Source of the DNA: Durusdinium trenchii
Lineage: Eukaryota > Sar > Dinophyceae > Suessiales > Symbiodiniaceae
Direction: 5' to 3'
DNA: 64,000 nt
Assembly (NCBI GenBank): GCA_963970005.1
Contig: CAXAMN010005336.1
Coordinates: 237,493 to 301,492 of the forward strand
Positions within the stretch are counted from its first letter, which is position 1, and each line of letters opens with the position of its first letter. Made by a program: the position numbers and the translations under genes. Positions 33,760 to 46,903 of this stretch are shown one piece after another. The notes beneath the pieces are model-generated. The model ran no database searches. It had not been told where the DNA came from and worked only from the letters and a program-made list of their open reading frames with translations.

Positions 33760-36700
33760 ATGAACTGATCTATCGGATCTACCCCCCTAGAACGAAAGCC
33801 GCCTTGCGTTGAACAAGGCGACTCCCGCCCTCCCTCCCGGAGCCAACAGACGCCTACAGCGATAAAGCTTTATAACACCTTTGGTGAGCTGAAGCTTAAA
33901 GAGCGATAAAGCTATAAGTGGTTGTACAAAATGTATAAGGGTCTTTTTTATATATCACATGGGATGTAGGCCTATGAATCCGCTCTCAGACAGCGCCACC
34001 GGTGAACAGCGTGAGCGGTTCTATGGCAGCGCAAACTGAGCGAGAGTATTCATTGGTGCGGCTTTTGGTCCATTGCAGTAATCTGGTGGCAGAGTGCACC
34101 CTCAATGCTTTGAGGACCAAGCTGGTCTTGGGTACGTTTCCCAGCCAACCAGACACGTCCCTGCCTCAACTGCAAACAAGTCGGTCTCTGTTGTGTGTGC
34201 GTGCACTATTATGTGAGCAGTCATGGCGCGTACATGTGGGACCTGGTCTTCCCGAGGACGTTTTCGTGTATTTGTGTTATCGTGTCTGTTATCGTTTGCT
34301 ATCGCTTTGGAACCAAGTATTCACCCATTTTGGTGGCCTAAAGGACACCTGAATCAAACTAAATTGAACTTGCCTCACCATGCTCACGACATGTTCCTTT
34401 TGAAGCTACGCCCAGCTCTACTCCTGAATGCTTGTATTGCACGGAAACCTTGACATGAAAATGCACTCTTGTTAAAAACTTGCACCTGAAATCAATAATT
34501 GGATTTGAAAGCTGTTTGCTGCAAGAACGAAATTCCAATGCTTCTATTCTCATGTACTCTATTGCATGTATTATATATGTGTGTGTTATCGTTGTTTTAA
34601 CTCTTTATCGTTTTGCAAAGAATCAGCCATGCTTTCCTAAAACGGGACCACTCATTACATGTTTCCTTGGTCGGTTTCTTTTAAACATCATATCTTAATA
34701 TCAACAGTTCCCAGCACAGAATCTCTGAGAAGAGGCTACGGTTTTACATAGTTCGGTTGACTTTATCGGCGGGGGTCCTGGTTTTGCCCAACAGGTGTGC
34801 CAGATAAAGCCCCACTGAAACCAAGTGATAACCATTTAAGGCCACTGTGTCCAGACTGTTCCCTGAGCGCTGACAGCCTCTGGTTCTGGCGGCGCTTCAG
34901 AAGCAAGTTCGTCCTGTTCAGAAACCAGGTGTTCAAAAAAATTGATTTGATTCAATTCATTTATTTGCGTTTCCTTTCTGTTTGATGCGCTGAAAGGGGG
35001 TGAGTTCCGCATTGCACCTCCTCTTCAGCTTCCTGAGGCTCAGTAAGCCCTAGGGCTTCCTGCGGAGCGTGAAAGTCGAAAAATAGATGTCGGTTCATTT
35101 TTGAACGAATCACTTCGCATTTGGATGATTCGCCTGCTTCGCTGCTGCATCTGCTTTGCGGGCCTATTGGACAAACCGGATGAAAGGCTAGCTGCTCGAG
35201 CTCTTCGAGCACGCCTTTTTCCTCTCTTTACGGATCTGGACGGCTTTCTCTCTGTTTGCCTGCCAAGCCGTCTCAATAACTTTGAGTGGCAAGTAAAATA
35301 CCCTTGCCGGGCAACCTTCTTCTTTGCATCTTTCCTGAGAAACTGATTGGTCACCAGCCTACCCATTCCAAGACCCAGAGTTCACAACATGCCAAAACTA
35401 TCCAAAACCGATGAACCTCAACACAGGATTTCTAACACAACCAGCTGCAACTTGAAGAGCGCACAGCGGGCAGGGCAGTGTCAAGTGCACCCAAATGCGT
35501 GTGAGCCACCAGAAGCTATGGGGGCAGTCGTGGCATTGAGCGATCTCTAGCCTTCTCTCAATGACAATTATAATGAACCTACAACTTCCCAAATGGAACG
35601 AGCTATACACAAGTCTTAAATCGAGGCTACGTCACGTCCACCTTCTTTCTCCCCCAGTCTTGCACACAAGTGTTGCACGCACAGGCTTCATTTTGGAGTT
35701 TGCCGTCACATTTCGCCACAGCAAGTGAGGGTGGAGGATGGTGTAAGGAATGAATCGAAGGGACAAAGGGTTCCCGTGTGGCGTTGGATGACGGCCGAGG
35801 CTACAAAATTGTGCAAAAATTGTGACAACTGTTTGCTGACTGTTACAGGTAATACGACAAACCCAAACTGTATATGTATAACATGTATATGTATGTGTAA
35901 ATATTAGTATATATACGAGTACTTGTAACTTGTACAATCTTGTACCGATACTGTATGAACAATGTATAAACGCATGATTGGGAATGCGTGTCAAACAACG
36001 AAATCAAGGCGGCCACTTGGTGGCAAACATCATGACAGCTTGCGACAGGGGTCTGTTCCAATTGGTCGATCCATGACTCATCCAAAGGCTCCTCCACCTT
36101 CCGGGACAAACTTGTTCGCACAGGCAATGCAAGGTAGCAAAAACTGGAGATCCTTTGTTTTGACCGCTGCACTTCATTATATAAACCGGTCCTCCTTCTC
36201 TGGTTGAGCCTTAGCATAAAATATGGAGATTCTTGGATCATGTCTTCGAATTCCGTGAGACTCTGGCGGCTTTCTCTGCAGCCTCCCTGGCTGCAGCTTC
36301 CTCAAAAGGCACTGGCTGGAACACAAATGAACCAAAGCTCACCGCCACCTCGCCTTCCGCAGCTGAAGTCGCTTCCTACACCCGACACAATCAGTCGCTC
36401 AACCCCCGAGTCCCCCCCAATCAGTTTGCTTGAACTTCACCCCTCAGAATCTGTCCTGGCGCGCTCCTGCGAAGGGGCAAGAGGTACCTAGTGGTCAACA
36501 GTGCAAAACCGAGTTGCTCGTCAATCTGCAATCACTGAGATGCGCACCGCTGGAGATGGTTTTGTATGCCGCACAGCTGCCAAGCCAGGTCCGACGAGAT
36601 TCCTTCGTTGTTTTCTCCCTTTCTGCTGGCTTGGCTTAGCTGCAGATCTAACACCAAACGTTAAAACTGAATCCCAGGATCATCATCAGTTCAGTCGGCA

Positions 36701-39700
36701 ATTCAATAGCATCTCCCGCAAGGTGTGAGCCACCACCTCGCCAGTGCTATGGAAGCGCTTGATTTGCACATAGGTCATTCTGCAAGTGCAATTGCGCCAG
36801 GTCTGAGTTTGCATCCATAGCTCATAGTGAGCGGATCCCAGTGCCTGATTGTTTCACGACAAGGCTGTCGAGTGGAGGTTTTGGCCAACTTTATCGATTG
36901 CAGCCAAAGCAACAAATCGTCAGGCACATGGCCTTCAGAGGCCTTGCGTAGTGAACAAAATGTAAATGAAAGATCAATCTGCACGTAGCGGTGTAACATG
37001 CACGGTGTACGCCCAAAAGTTTTGTGACTTACAAGAAGAATGATGAAGAAATGTGCAAAGGTCTAAAGCGGGATGAATTATATATATATATACTGTGCTT
37101 CCATATTTGTTTGTTTCCCCAAGCTGCGCAGCCAGCAAACCCTTGCCTCAATAATCTGCGCCTCAGCATGCAACCCGCAGTCGGCCGCGCAAAGCTAACA
37201 TGGGAAACTGAAACAGTGTCAAAAACACAAATCGACAAACCGAATCAAACCGAGCGACTGCCGCTTTCATGAATGGACTTGGTTTGTACGCAGGCGCATC
37301 CGCCTGCTCCTGTCGAGAAGCATGGCTTACCAGGGCTATCAGAAAAGCCACTGAGTTATGTTCCGTTTTGTTTGACTTTCCTGTGCGTATCACGCCAGAA
37401 TTGGCAACGTAACACCCTCTCCTCATGAGCACAAGCTTCTGGTTTGGCCATCTCGCACAACCACACAACTTCTCCTGCCAGCAATGCTGGTCAAGTCAGG
37501 CAGGCTCTCATAGCCAGGAGTTTTGTTACATGTGCCATCGTAGAAGTAGCCATCACAAACTAGGTCGGTGACTTAGAGCAAAATATGCAACAAGGTCATC
37601 AACTCCAAATATTTAACGAGGAGCAACACCAGCAGCAAAGCCAGAACGAACAGGCCATCGGGAAGGCCTTGAGCCAAAGTCCCACAGTGTAAGCAACACC
37701 GTTGTTGTTGTTGTTGTTTGATTCATTGAGGGGCTCCTGCGGCTCCTTGGTGGGGGAAAAATATTCGGTGTCGCATCCTCTTGTTCACTGGCCCACAATC
37801 AACATACCACACGTCTTGCAATGATATTGCCCCGGCCATCAAACGCCAACGGAATGCCACTCCTTGAAGCTGCACACCCCAAACACTGTATGAGTTGCAA
37901 GATTTGGGAAAAAACGGAAGGATGCTACGCCTACGTCGCTGCACAAGTCTAGACTCATACGACGCTCAGTCTCATTGGTGACTTGCCCTATCCTCAAGAT
38001 GAGATTGGTTCTTCGGCTCTCCATGAGTTTATTCTTCGCACACTGATTGACCAAATCTCGTGACATTGATGCTGCTTTTTGTGCTCTTCCTGAAGGCCCA
38101 ATGCATCACCTTCCTTCCTGTAATCCCATGGATTTCTCCCCAACCGGCCCACCACGTTCTGTGGTTCCTCTATATACGGTATACGTTTGTTTCCGTCACT
38201 TGCCCTTTTACATGACACCTTCGATGTCACAATGTCTACCTGGCCGTTCAGAACCTGCACCTTGTCCTGTTCAATACGCTTCCTCATCTTCACCCCCAAC
38301 ATCACCTTCACATCCACCGCCAAGTTTGTGCCCTGGTCGCCTACATAGCGCTTCCATTAGGTCAACTCATTGTATGCCCTACCTAGCCTACTCGGTTTAC
38401 TGGATGCCAACAGTGCTCCTCACGCCATCTCCTCCGAGGAAAAGGACGCGCTTTGGTGCAAGACCATTGACTTCAATTTCACTTCAATTCTCAGAACTTC
38501 ACAGGCTGTGCAATGTGCTTCCCTCCTCCCTGTCCTCCCTGTCCTCCCTGTCCTCCCTTCCTCTTCTTCTTCCTTCATCCACTCGTCTGTCACACCTTGT
38601 ATATTCTTTGCGCATTGCTTTGCCTCGTCCGCCTCTGCTCAACATGTTGCTGGAAACGGCGCTCTTTCCCCCTTCTGCGCCTTCTTTTTTGGACTTCATA
38701 TCTAGCTATCTACGAATAAAACTTGGATTCCTGATCTTGGATTGGCTCATCCTGCGCTTGTTGAACATTCCTCTACTGCGGGACCTGATTCTATCTGTCA
38801 TCCTCCCGTTGGACGGGTTGTGTGGGCAATCAGACACCACGGTTCCTTCGACTCCCTCATACATTTAGCATGTCAGCTCCAGTCTCTTGACTAACCCTGC
38901 ACAATCCGGTTCACTTCTTCCTGGCCAAGGGCGAAGGACTTGCAGGGATCTTGCTCCGGATCCCAACTCGAGCACCCCTCCAGCATGTGCTCTGACGTCA
39001 TCAGCTTTACTCGCTCAACTCCTCCGGCACGGGGCCGGGCTGCTTCTTCTCCACCTGTCACTTTGCGCTCTCGCTCACCTTCACCAGCTCGCCCACCTCG
39101 TCCTCTCTGAACGTTTGTACAGAGCCCGTGTACATGTTTACATCTTATTACCTCTTTGGATCAAATGATTGATCCAAAGAGCCCTATTGTGCACGAGTAC
39201 TGAACCTCACTGGTTCGTTGGCATTGTACAATACTGACCTACTAGTAGTAGGGGACGCCAGGGGGGTAAGTGAGGCTGGCATCAACGAAGACCTTCACTG
39301 TTTCCTGTGATATGTACTCCGGACACGGAGCACACTTGAGTACACATACCTCCGCAAAGGTGATCGGTGATGACTGACAATTCCCCACTTGGTCCATCTT
39401 GGTCCCGTGCATAAGTAGAACAAACATGATTGCTTGCGTTTGCAACAACTCATTGACTGATGCGAAACCACGAATCAAATCTTTTCAAGTCTACATAGGC
39501 CTTCATGACTAACGCAAACATGTTTTATCTCCACTTTGCAGCTCCAAGGACAGGATGTGCTTGCAACCGCCTGCCAGGGCAGGGCGGCAAAACAAGCACT
39601 GGCAGAATCTCACAAACCATTTTTGTGGGTCTCTCTTAACTTCAGTGCAACCCTGTGACTGAAAACAACATCATTACCTTACGACTGCCTGCTAACTTGC

Positions 39701-40930
39701 ACCAGGCCCACTTCTAGAATGCAAAGTGTGCATGTCTTTTGCGAAGTGCCCCAGAAAATCCCAGGAGCCTGTGAAGAGACCATCACAAAGCGCAGCATCC
39801 AACCTGCGGACATTTTTTGAGGTACGTGCAGTACGGTTGTGCGCGGCTATTGCATGGTCAAATTTGTGAGCTTCCTATCGCTTCTCAATGTGCTGGAACT
39901 ACCGTTTTTCTGTCCCCTATCGTTTGCCAGGGCTTGGGGCATGACAGCACATGAATGAAACACTCTTATGCAATTGTGATAATCACTGATTTTGAAGACA
40001 CTTTATATTATGCCAGACTGCGAATCCTTGCAACTCCGGCACCGGGACAAGGTAGCTGCGTTCATACTGCAACTATGTTGCACAGTAAGTAGTAGCTCAT
40101 TGAAAGCCAAACCCTGCCAATCATTTCTTCCCTGCCTGTCTGCAAAAATATGAGACCACCATTGGCACTACCAACCTGCAAGACGTTTGTGGCTAGCTTC
40201 CAAAAATGTGAGGCTCACCACCACTGGAGCAATCTTCATCCAAATCCATCATACAGTAGCTGAGGATATCCATGGGCATGAGCTAGCACAGCAGCTTGAT
40301 CTCACATAAATCTTGCTCCCCTGGGAGGGGCAGCGGTTGCCATTCCCATGTCTAACAAGCCTGGCGTGGCTAAGAAGCCACAACAGTCTAGTGAGCAAAT
40401 GAATCAGACCCGGACCGGAGCACAAACCTTATGCCTTATGCCATCTTGTGCCTATGCCAAAATCTGACCAAAAGGCCATAGAGAGACTAGGGACAGTGAC
40501 GAGAATCGGGGACCCCCAAAATGCATCATGAGCAGGAGCTAAAACTACAACCACAACAACCATGTGACCATGTCTGCAGTCTCGATATTCTCCAACCAAT
40601 TACCTTTCAAAGCACAAAAACAATGAAATGTCTCCTTCCATCTCCTTCCTCCAAATGTCGTCACAACTTGCTTCAGTGACTCAAGTACCCTTGACCCTTT
40701 TGCTCGACGTCTCTAGCGACTCTAGGGTCTTGACAGCTGCAGTTGGCCTGAGGTCCGTCAAGCCATGTGCTCTTCAGTACACTAGTTTCAAGAATCGCAG
40801 AGCGGTCCGGACTTCAATTTGCTTAATTTTTCATGCGCTTGCGTCATTAGCATAACAAGCCAGCCAACGCATGCTTCGCACAGACGTTGCAGCGGGCATC
40901 GGAATAAAACATGCACCTTCTGTCCACAAG
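33760..40930. other. Long gene-poor stretch
   Basis: About 7 kb without a supported gene. Open frames on both strands (for example 38047-38868 plus and 34002-34352 plus) lack family features. Scattered TA runs occur near 35880-35915 and 37079-37092, a (GTT)n run near 37702-37719, and a 9-bp repeat at 38525-38558. CTTGAGCCAAAG at 37668-37679 resembles the end of the spliced leader in reverse but has no gene beside it. Confidence 0.45.
38525..38558. repeat. 9-bp tandem repeat (CCTCCCTGT)
   Basis: Almost four copies of CCTCCCTGT in a pyrimidine-rich stretch. Confidence 0.85.
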
Positions 40931-40938
40931 CCCCCATC

Positions 40939-42091
40939 TTACACTGAGCGCTGCCAAGATGGAAGCATCCCAGCATTTAAAGACACGGCGTAGGGCGTCT
41001 GAGGGCCAAACGGAGCCAAAGTCATATTTGGGCCAGGCAAAGGCGCAGTCAGTGGCTCCAAGATCTGTTCCGAATCGTTAGGCACGAAGCCAAGGAATTC
41101 ATTGTTTGAACCTCCAGACCGGTTACCGGACTCAGTGGGGAGAGTTGTGGCGTTTTCTGAACAAGTTGCCCACACATCGCTTATAGGAGAGCGCGAACGG
41201 AGTGAAACGCCTATTGAATCATGTTCTGGGCACATTGATGCCCGCCTAGTTTCAATTTCAGCTGCACGGCGTCGAATTTCATCCACGCGGCTTCTTCCAT
41301 TCTTGTCAACAGCTTGCGCTGCTTCACCGCTCCTTGTTCTTGAAGCTTGGAAAGGTTCAGCGCCGGGAAATGTTCGAGCCGGATAGGTGCTCCCAATGAC
41401 TCTCGACTCTGTGCTTGGACATGGCCCACAGTTGCCAAGTAGATTCCTTCTTGGAGAATGTTCTTGGATGTCATGAAAGCCTTGGCTCAAGTATGCAAGC
41501 ACCCCAAGTCATAAGCTGCATGTTTCTGCTTAGGCTACGTATAACATTGGGAACCCACTAAAAAAATTGCAAAGTTCTGGCCCTGTCACGCAGTCTAGAC
41601 CTCAATTTTGCGGCCGGCCCGTCCAACAACATCACTTGAACGTTCGCACTGCCAGTCTCACAAGCAACATGCTTTTCCAACGACACGGCCGGAGATTTTG
41701 CCAGAACTTCTTCAGCATCTGGCGAAGTACGGCGAGGGCTGGCACTGTGGCTGGCATCATGGGTGGGCGAAGTCTTCTTCAAGCCAACCCAACTCTCTGC
41801 TTGTCCTTCTGTGAATATTTGTTGCAAGCATTTCATCAAATCACTGTGGCGATTCTGGAAACAGCGCAGCTTCGCCGTGGACTGTTTTTTCAGGTGCACG
41901 GCTGTCACGGCATCGTGGTCTTTGTTTGTGCCGTATGTCGGAGCAGGTGCAGCCTTTGTTGAACTAAATGACCTCAGCCTCTCGACTGTTCCTTCGTGCA
42001 GTTGCTCAAGGCTTGCGCAACGCTCCGCCAGGATGGCAAGGCTTCCTCGCAACTCAGATATCCGCAGCTGACAAGCTTGAATCTGCGACAT
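40939..42091 (-). CDS. Candidate host gene, two coding blocks, unknown function
   Basis: Block 1 (42091-41558) starts with an ATG and an amphipathic helix (L-R-I-S-E-L-R-G-S-L-A-I-L-A-E-R), continues through Lys/Ser-rich sequence, and ends R-S-R-L-R-D-R-A-R-T-L-Q-F-F. Block 2 (about 41400-40939) reads D-E-I-R-R-R-A-A-E-I-E-T-R-R-A and then a Pro/Ser/Gly-rich tail. They are probably exons of one gene with the intron between about 41560 and 41400, but no clean splice pair was established. Another minus frame across 41360-41210 also looks coding (K-L-L-T-R-M-E-E-A-A-W-M-K-F), so the frame of block 2 is uncertain at its start. No family was recognised. Confidence 0.35.
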
Positions 42092-42099
42092 GGAACTCG

Positions 42100-43480
42100 C
42101 GACTGAGGCAGTTCACCGCATTTGTGGGTAGACATGTACCAACAAATGGTACTATGATGTACTGTGGTATTTACGATGGCATGATGGGGAGCAATGAGTT
42201 TGCATTCCGAAACTGCTTGAAGACATGCATTCTATTAGTCAAATGCTTCAATGCGGTTTCTACTTGTTCAATGGTTGTGTGAATGCATTCTCGCAGCCAA
42301 ACTTGCGTAGTTCAATCCGCACCACCTGCGACCACCCTGCCCTCATGCAGTTCTTTTGTGCCGCCCCCTGAGCAGCGCGCAGGCATCCATGGCCAGTTGA
42401 GTCAAAGGAGGCCGCCCGTCCCCCTTCACCTCTTGAAAGAGCGAATGTTTGGCAGTGCTTTCCTACTTAGGGCCTGCAGTGTTTAGGTTGCATCTCTTGG
42501 CCGTCACAGGAATCGCATGTGAGTCCAAATTACTGTGAAAATGCATTCCTGCTCTGCCCGGCAGTCAAGAAATGATGTCTGCATTGAGGGCGCAAGGGGT
42601 GTGTGTGTGTGTGTCGTGTGTGTCTATATATATATATATACATACACATTCTAGCCATCTGTATATGCCTTTCGATGTTTTTCTATATCTGTGTGTCCTG
42701 TGTGATTGCAATGTTCTGGGTCACCACTTACGCCACCATATGGAATTCAGAGTCGACGTGGCACAATCAAGCGATGGGAAACCCACACAATGATCTTTAG
42801 ACTGCTCAGACGGGTGGTCGAAAAGCCTGCTGTATCTTCCCGCGTGTGCTGCCATCTCAGCACCGTCAATCACATGCAGATCCCAAGGATCTTCAACCTA
42901 TGCACAGAAGAGCAACTGCGCTGACTCTTTTTGCCCGCCAGCTGGGAAGCAGTTGACACGCAATGCGTTGCAGAGTCGGACCCTTCAAAAGACGGAGTCG
43001 AGCCAGCGAGCGACCTCGGGGTTCAACACAAAGAACCTACAGCCCGCTTAGGGGGAAAAAAATTCCTGGTTTCTCTTGTGCTCAAGTGTCACAGAACAAC
43101 CCAGTGCGCCAAAGAGACGATGAAGAACACCGGTGGAAAGCAGCAGGCCAATGCAGCAGATTTGCGGCCTTCATCTCCTGCACGCTGTGCAACTTTGAGC
43201 GACTGGCAATCCCCAACGAAGCCGCGTCCAAAAGCATGCACATGCATGCAGGTTTGGACCCCACCTTCGTTTCGACGACAGTTACACACTTTGGCAACTC
43301 AACACGCACGATCTCGGCAAAGGGTTCATCCGGCACACCGCATCGCATGTCACCTCGTGCTTAAGCATCCGACACGCACGACCTCCGCAAAGAGTTCACT
43401 GCGTTCACCCCAAATTCGCGCTTCACTTCATGTTTGAACGACCTCTTCATCGTCACAACCAGCATTACAACCGCCTAGCG
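42100..43480. other. Spacer with a TG/TA microsatellite
   Basis: A (TG)n followed by (TA)n run lies at 42598-42646. Two related segments occur near 43301 and 43371 (ACACGCACGAYCTCSGCAAA, where Y and S are variable), a local duplication of about 35 bases. No gene was supported. Confidence 0.5.
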
Positions 43481-43485
43481 CGACA

Positions 43486-44712
43486 ATGGTACTGCCGATA
43501 CCTACCGAAGCAGCAGACAGTGATGCTGAGACAATACCCGGTGATCCGACACTTGTTCCTAAACCTATAGAAGAAGAAGAACCCGTCACCGGAGAAGAAG
43601 ATGAAGAAGACAATGAGACAGATTCAGAGACATTTGACCCCGATGCTCTGTACATTGACGAGACACAATGGTCATACCTGACCGCTGAGCACAAGCTTTG
43701 TTCCAACACAGCATCTTTCTCAGTGCCTAGGTATATTGATTCAGTCCCAGTCAATGTTCGCACCGTTGAATCAACGTTTGTTTATGCAGGTGATGGCCAC
43801 TACATTGACTTACATGCTAAACCGAACTACCGGTTTTCGCACCGGTCGCGCGCGAAGGATAAGTCAGACATTGAAGAAAGTGTATTCCGGACTTGGTGAG
43901 GAAGACAAGGCATACTTGACTTTGTTTCAATCCACTGATGACAAGTTCGCCTGCTTGGTAGGAAAGAAGCGCAAGGAAGCAACACAACAAGAGAAACGTG
44001 AACTTGCCAAGCAATTCCTAGAAGCCAAGATGGCGGAAACGCAATCGTGGATCGACAATGATGTCTATGATCTTGTTGACACAAGAAAGATGCAAGTCCG
44101 CAACTTTGTATCCGGAAGATGGGCTTTGACCCTGAAGCGCGACAAGGACGGTAAGTTCTTGAAGCGTAACGCCCGATGGGCTCTTAGAGGATTTGAAGAC
44201 AAGCAGAAACAGCAACAACAGACAGACAGATTCGCCTGCAGCTTCTAGATCTGGTTTTCGTTGCGTAACCCAGGTAGCTGCTAATCGTCGTTGGTCACTG
44301 TTTCACATGGGCTTGAAGACAGCGTTCCTGCAAGGAGAGGCATTTGATGAATCTCGTGATGTCATTTGCCAGATTCCGTCAGAACTAGGATATCCTCCAT
44401 ATATGGCCGCTCGACTTAAGAAGCCGGGATATGGTCTCAATGATGCACCCCGTAAATGGTGGAACGCAGTTGATAAGTCACTCACCAGTTACGGCCTAGT
44501 TCCGACTCGTGCAGACCGCTGTACTTACACCCTCTACGGATCACAACAGACAAAGGCACGCACTAGCGGTATCAAGGAGAACAGAAACAGAATGTCAGAT
44601 GGACTGGCAACCCTTGACGCTGCACTTGAATATCTTATGGATCCCATTGCACGCAACAATGCAAATGGACGAGAAGTCCAAGGTTTCGTTTGTTTACACG
44701 TCGATGACTTAG
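43486..44712 (+). pseudogene. Copia RT fragment, plus-oriented half of element 3
   Basis: Three overlapping frames give an acidic linker (P-I-E-E-E-E-P-V-T-G-E-E-D-E-E-D) and then RT. E-T-Q-S-W-I-D-N-D-V-Y-D-L-V-D leads to G-R-W-A-L-T-L-K-R-D-K-D-G. Motif A reads F-H-M-G-L-K-T-A-F-L-Q-G-E, where the catalytic Asp is replaced by Gly. Motif B is Y-G-L-N-D-A-P-R-K-W-W and motif C is C-L-H-V-D-D-L (44696-44714). Similarity stops abruptly right after motif C, so the rest of RT, RNase H and the 3' LTR are missing. From there the opposite strand carries the other half of a copia element. Confidence 0.75.
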
Positions 44713-44956
44713 GTCTCCCGATCCGCGAGCAACATCCGGTGCTTCGACGAGCGCTTCTGGGAGTTGGGGTGGTTCATCCGGTTCATACCCATGTTCAATA
44801 ACAAGATCCATGACATCCTGATCAACAAGCTCATCAACACTGGCAGCCCTAACGCCATCTATCAATCGAAGGTGGTTGCTTGATATTGTAAGTCCCGGGC
44901 ACAACCCTTCACGAATCATGTTGCACCTACCTTTGCAGGGAAAATGCAATCCGATG

Positions 44957-45948
44957 TCAGGCACAGCAATCTGGTGAACCCTCAGTGGTTGTATCTCTGC
45001 AGCGAAGTCCGACTCCATGACGTCCTTCAGCGGAAGCACTACGAACTCCTTCCTCCACACAATCGGGTTGAATGGCATATCCCAGAAAGACTCCGGGATT
45101 GGACGTCGGCTCGAACCTGAGAGAAGACTTGACCTTGCTCGTCGGACCGATCCAGTAATCAACCCTCAACCCAAAAGGAACTAAAGGGCCTTTGAATTTC
45201 TCACTGAATCGTTGCGACCAAGGCGAACTACCCTCCCGGGCGTCGACAATGTTTTTGGCCACGCGCGCATGTCTGCGGCATGCGCCCAGCACAGTATTGG
45301 TGGTGGAGGCCTGCTTGCTCTAGGTTTACTCGAGCGCCGTCGATGACTGATCGAATGGACCTCTCGGCTACCGCATTGGTCTTACACACGTACTACGCGT
45401 AGCTGGTTGCGATGAGCTCCGGTGAGTTGTCAGAGTAAAAGATTCCAACCTCATCGGTCGACTTGATGAAATGTTTAAATCCTGCAACGCACTCCCAAGT
45501 TGAGCGTCTTGCGGAAGGGTGTACATACCTGAAGTCTGTTGCAACATCTTTTACAACCAGCGCTACTCGGGCTCCATCAATGTCTATCTCTTCATCGTCC
45601 CGGAGAATGACATGGTCGGCAGTCAGGCGCTGTCCAAACCTGTCAGCCTCGACTTGTGTGCATCCACCTTTACTGTAGGAAGGTCTTTTGGTCATCTTGG
45701 CTCTAGACTCTAGAGCATGCCTGGCAAAAGGGGTTCTTTGGAGTATGGGTCAACAAATGCTGAATTGACTGAGCTTCTTCCTTCAAAGCAATCGTTCCCC
45801 GGCCGCGCTTGGGATCCAATGGCTTCTCAACCAAGCGATCATCCGATGGTTCTGGCTCCTCCTCAACGGGATCCTCACCAATCGGGTTGTCTTCATCATC
45901 CTCGACCTCAACAGCCTCTTCAGCCGGAGTTGCAGGAATTGGAACCAT
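44957..45948 (-). pseudogene. Element 3 integrase
   Basis: The N-terminal zinc region reads H-L-L-T-H-T-P-K-N-P-F-C-Q-A-C (about 45745-45705), an HHCC pattern. The core has D in L-T-A-D-H-V-I (about 45617) and D in F-Y-S-D-N-S-P-E-L (about 45431). It then has an in-frame stop at 45393-45395 and E in N-A-V-A-E-R-S-I-R-S-V-I-D-G (about 45360). All three DDE residues are therefore still visible although the gene is broken. The C-terminal region contains P-G-V-F-L-G-Y-A-I (about 45100), typical of copia integrase ends. Confidence 0.7.
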
Positions 45949-45992
45949 GGGTCGTGGTCCCCCTGGCCGGTTTGTCTTCCCATAAGGTTGAC

Positions 45993-46448
45993 CTATGGCG
46001 GAACACCAGTTGATGACGGCAAGTATGGAACGTAATCATCAACCTCAAGTTTCACCTTTGTACCATCAGGTTTCTTGAAATAGGGCCTACTAAACGCGGG
46101 CCAATGGAAGCTCCATCCGGCATCAATACAGCGTTGTCCAACCGACACGACGGCTGGGCTGCCATCGAGAACATGAGGTCTAATATCTGCGCCCAAAATA
46201 GGAGCATTGACCTTTGCTTGATCGGTGGCCTGAAACACACCGTTGGCAGTAAGAAGACTCGCTGGATTCGAAGATTGGGAAACTTCGTCCGAGTGAAGCA
46301 TGCGCCTAGATACAAGATCATGTGCACTACCCGTGTCAGCAATCCATGCAATCTCAGTAGCAGGGACTGAAGTTGATGATCTCACCCCAAAACACAACGT
46401 CGGAGTTGCAAAGGTACGAACATGCTGCAGGCAATGAACAAAGCTCAT
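45993..46448 (-). pseudogene. Element 3 aspartic protease
   Basis: The active-site motif I-A-W-I-A-D-T-G-S-A-H-D-L-V-S is present with its Asp at about 46337. The flanking sequence has the usual copia protease pattern (S-L-L-T-A-N-G-V-F-Q-A-T). The motif is intact, but neighbouring frames are broken. Confidence 0.72.
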
Positions 46449-46903
46449 TCCTGACGGCGTTCTGCAGGTGAGAGGCTGCTATAGTAGCGTCTTCAGTAGC
46501 GACACGAACGGCTTCTGCATACTCAGGACGATCAGGTGTAAACCGTTTCCTCTTCTTCTTTGGACGGGATTGGACTGCCCTCCAACTGGGGGAAGACTCA
46601 ACAGCATGGGTGAACACACGTGGACAATCGTCAAAACGAATCTGTTGCTTTACAAAACTGTCAATGTTTTCTGCGTTGTCAAAATCGGTGCACATAGTCT
46701 GTGATGAGGAGAGGACCGGCATGGCCACGCTTCCCAGCTGGCGAGTGATGGGGACGCAGGATCCTTGAGAGACCACTGCGGCCATGACCATCGCACGCAG
46801 GAGGCAGGCAGCTGCCGGCGCGGTCGAAGAAGAAGACTTTCCACCTTTCTTCCGCTGGCTTTCAGAGCCAGTGGAAGCATCGAAGCATGATGATCCACAA
46901 GAG

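Noticed and set aside
37668-37679. Second spliced-leader-like match (CTTGAGCCAAAG)
   Set aside because: Only about 11 bases match and no gene begins after it on the relevant strand; chance is a sufficient explanation.
38047-38868. 273-codon plus-strand open frame rich in Ser, Pro and Leu
   Set aside because: Low-complexity, pyrimidine-driven (CCTCCCTGT repeat); the opposite strand looks equally plausible in parts, so neither was called.
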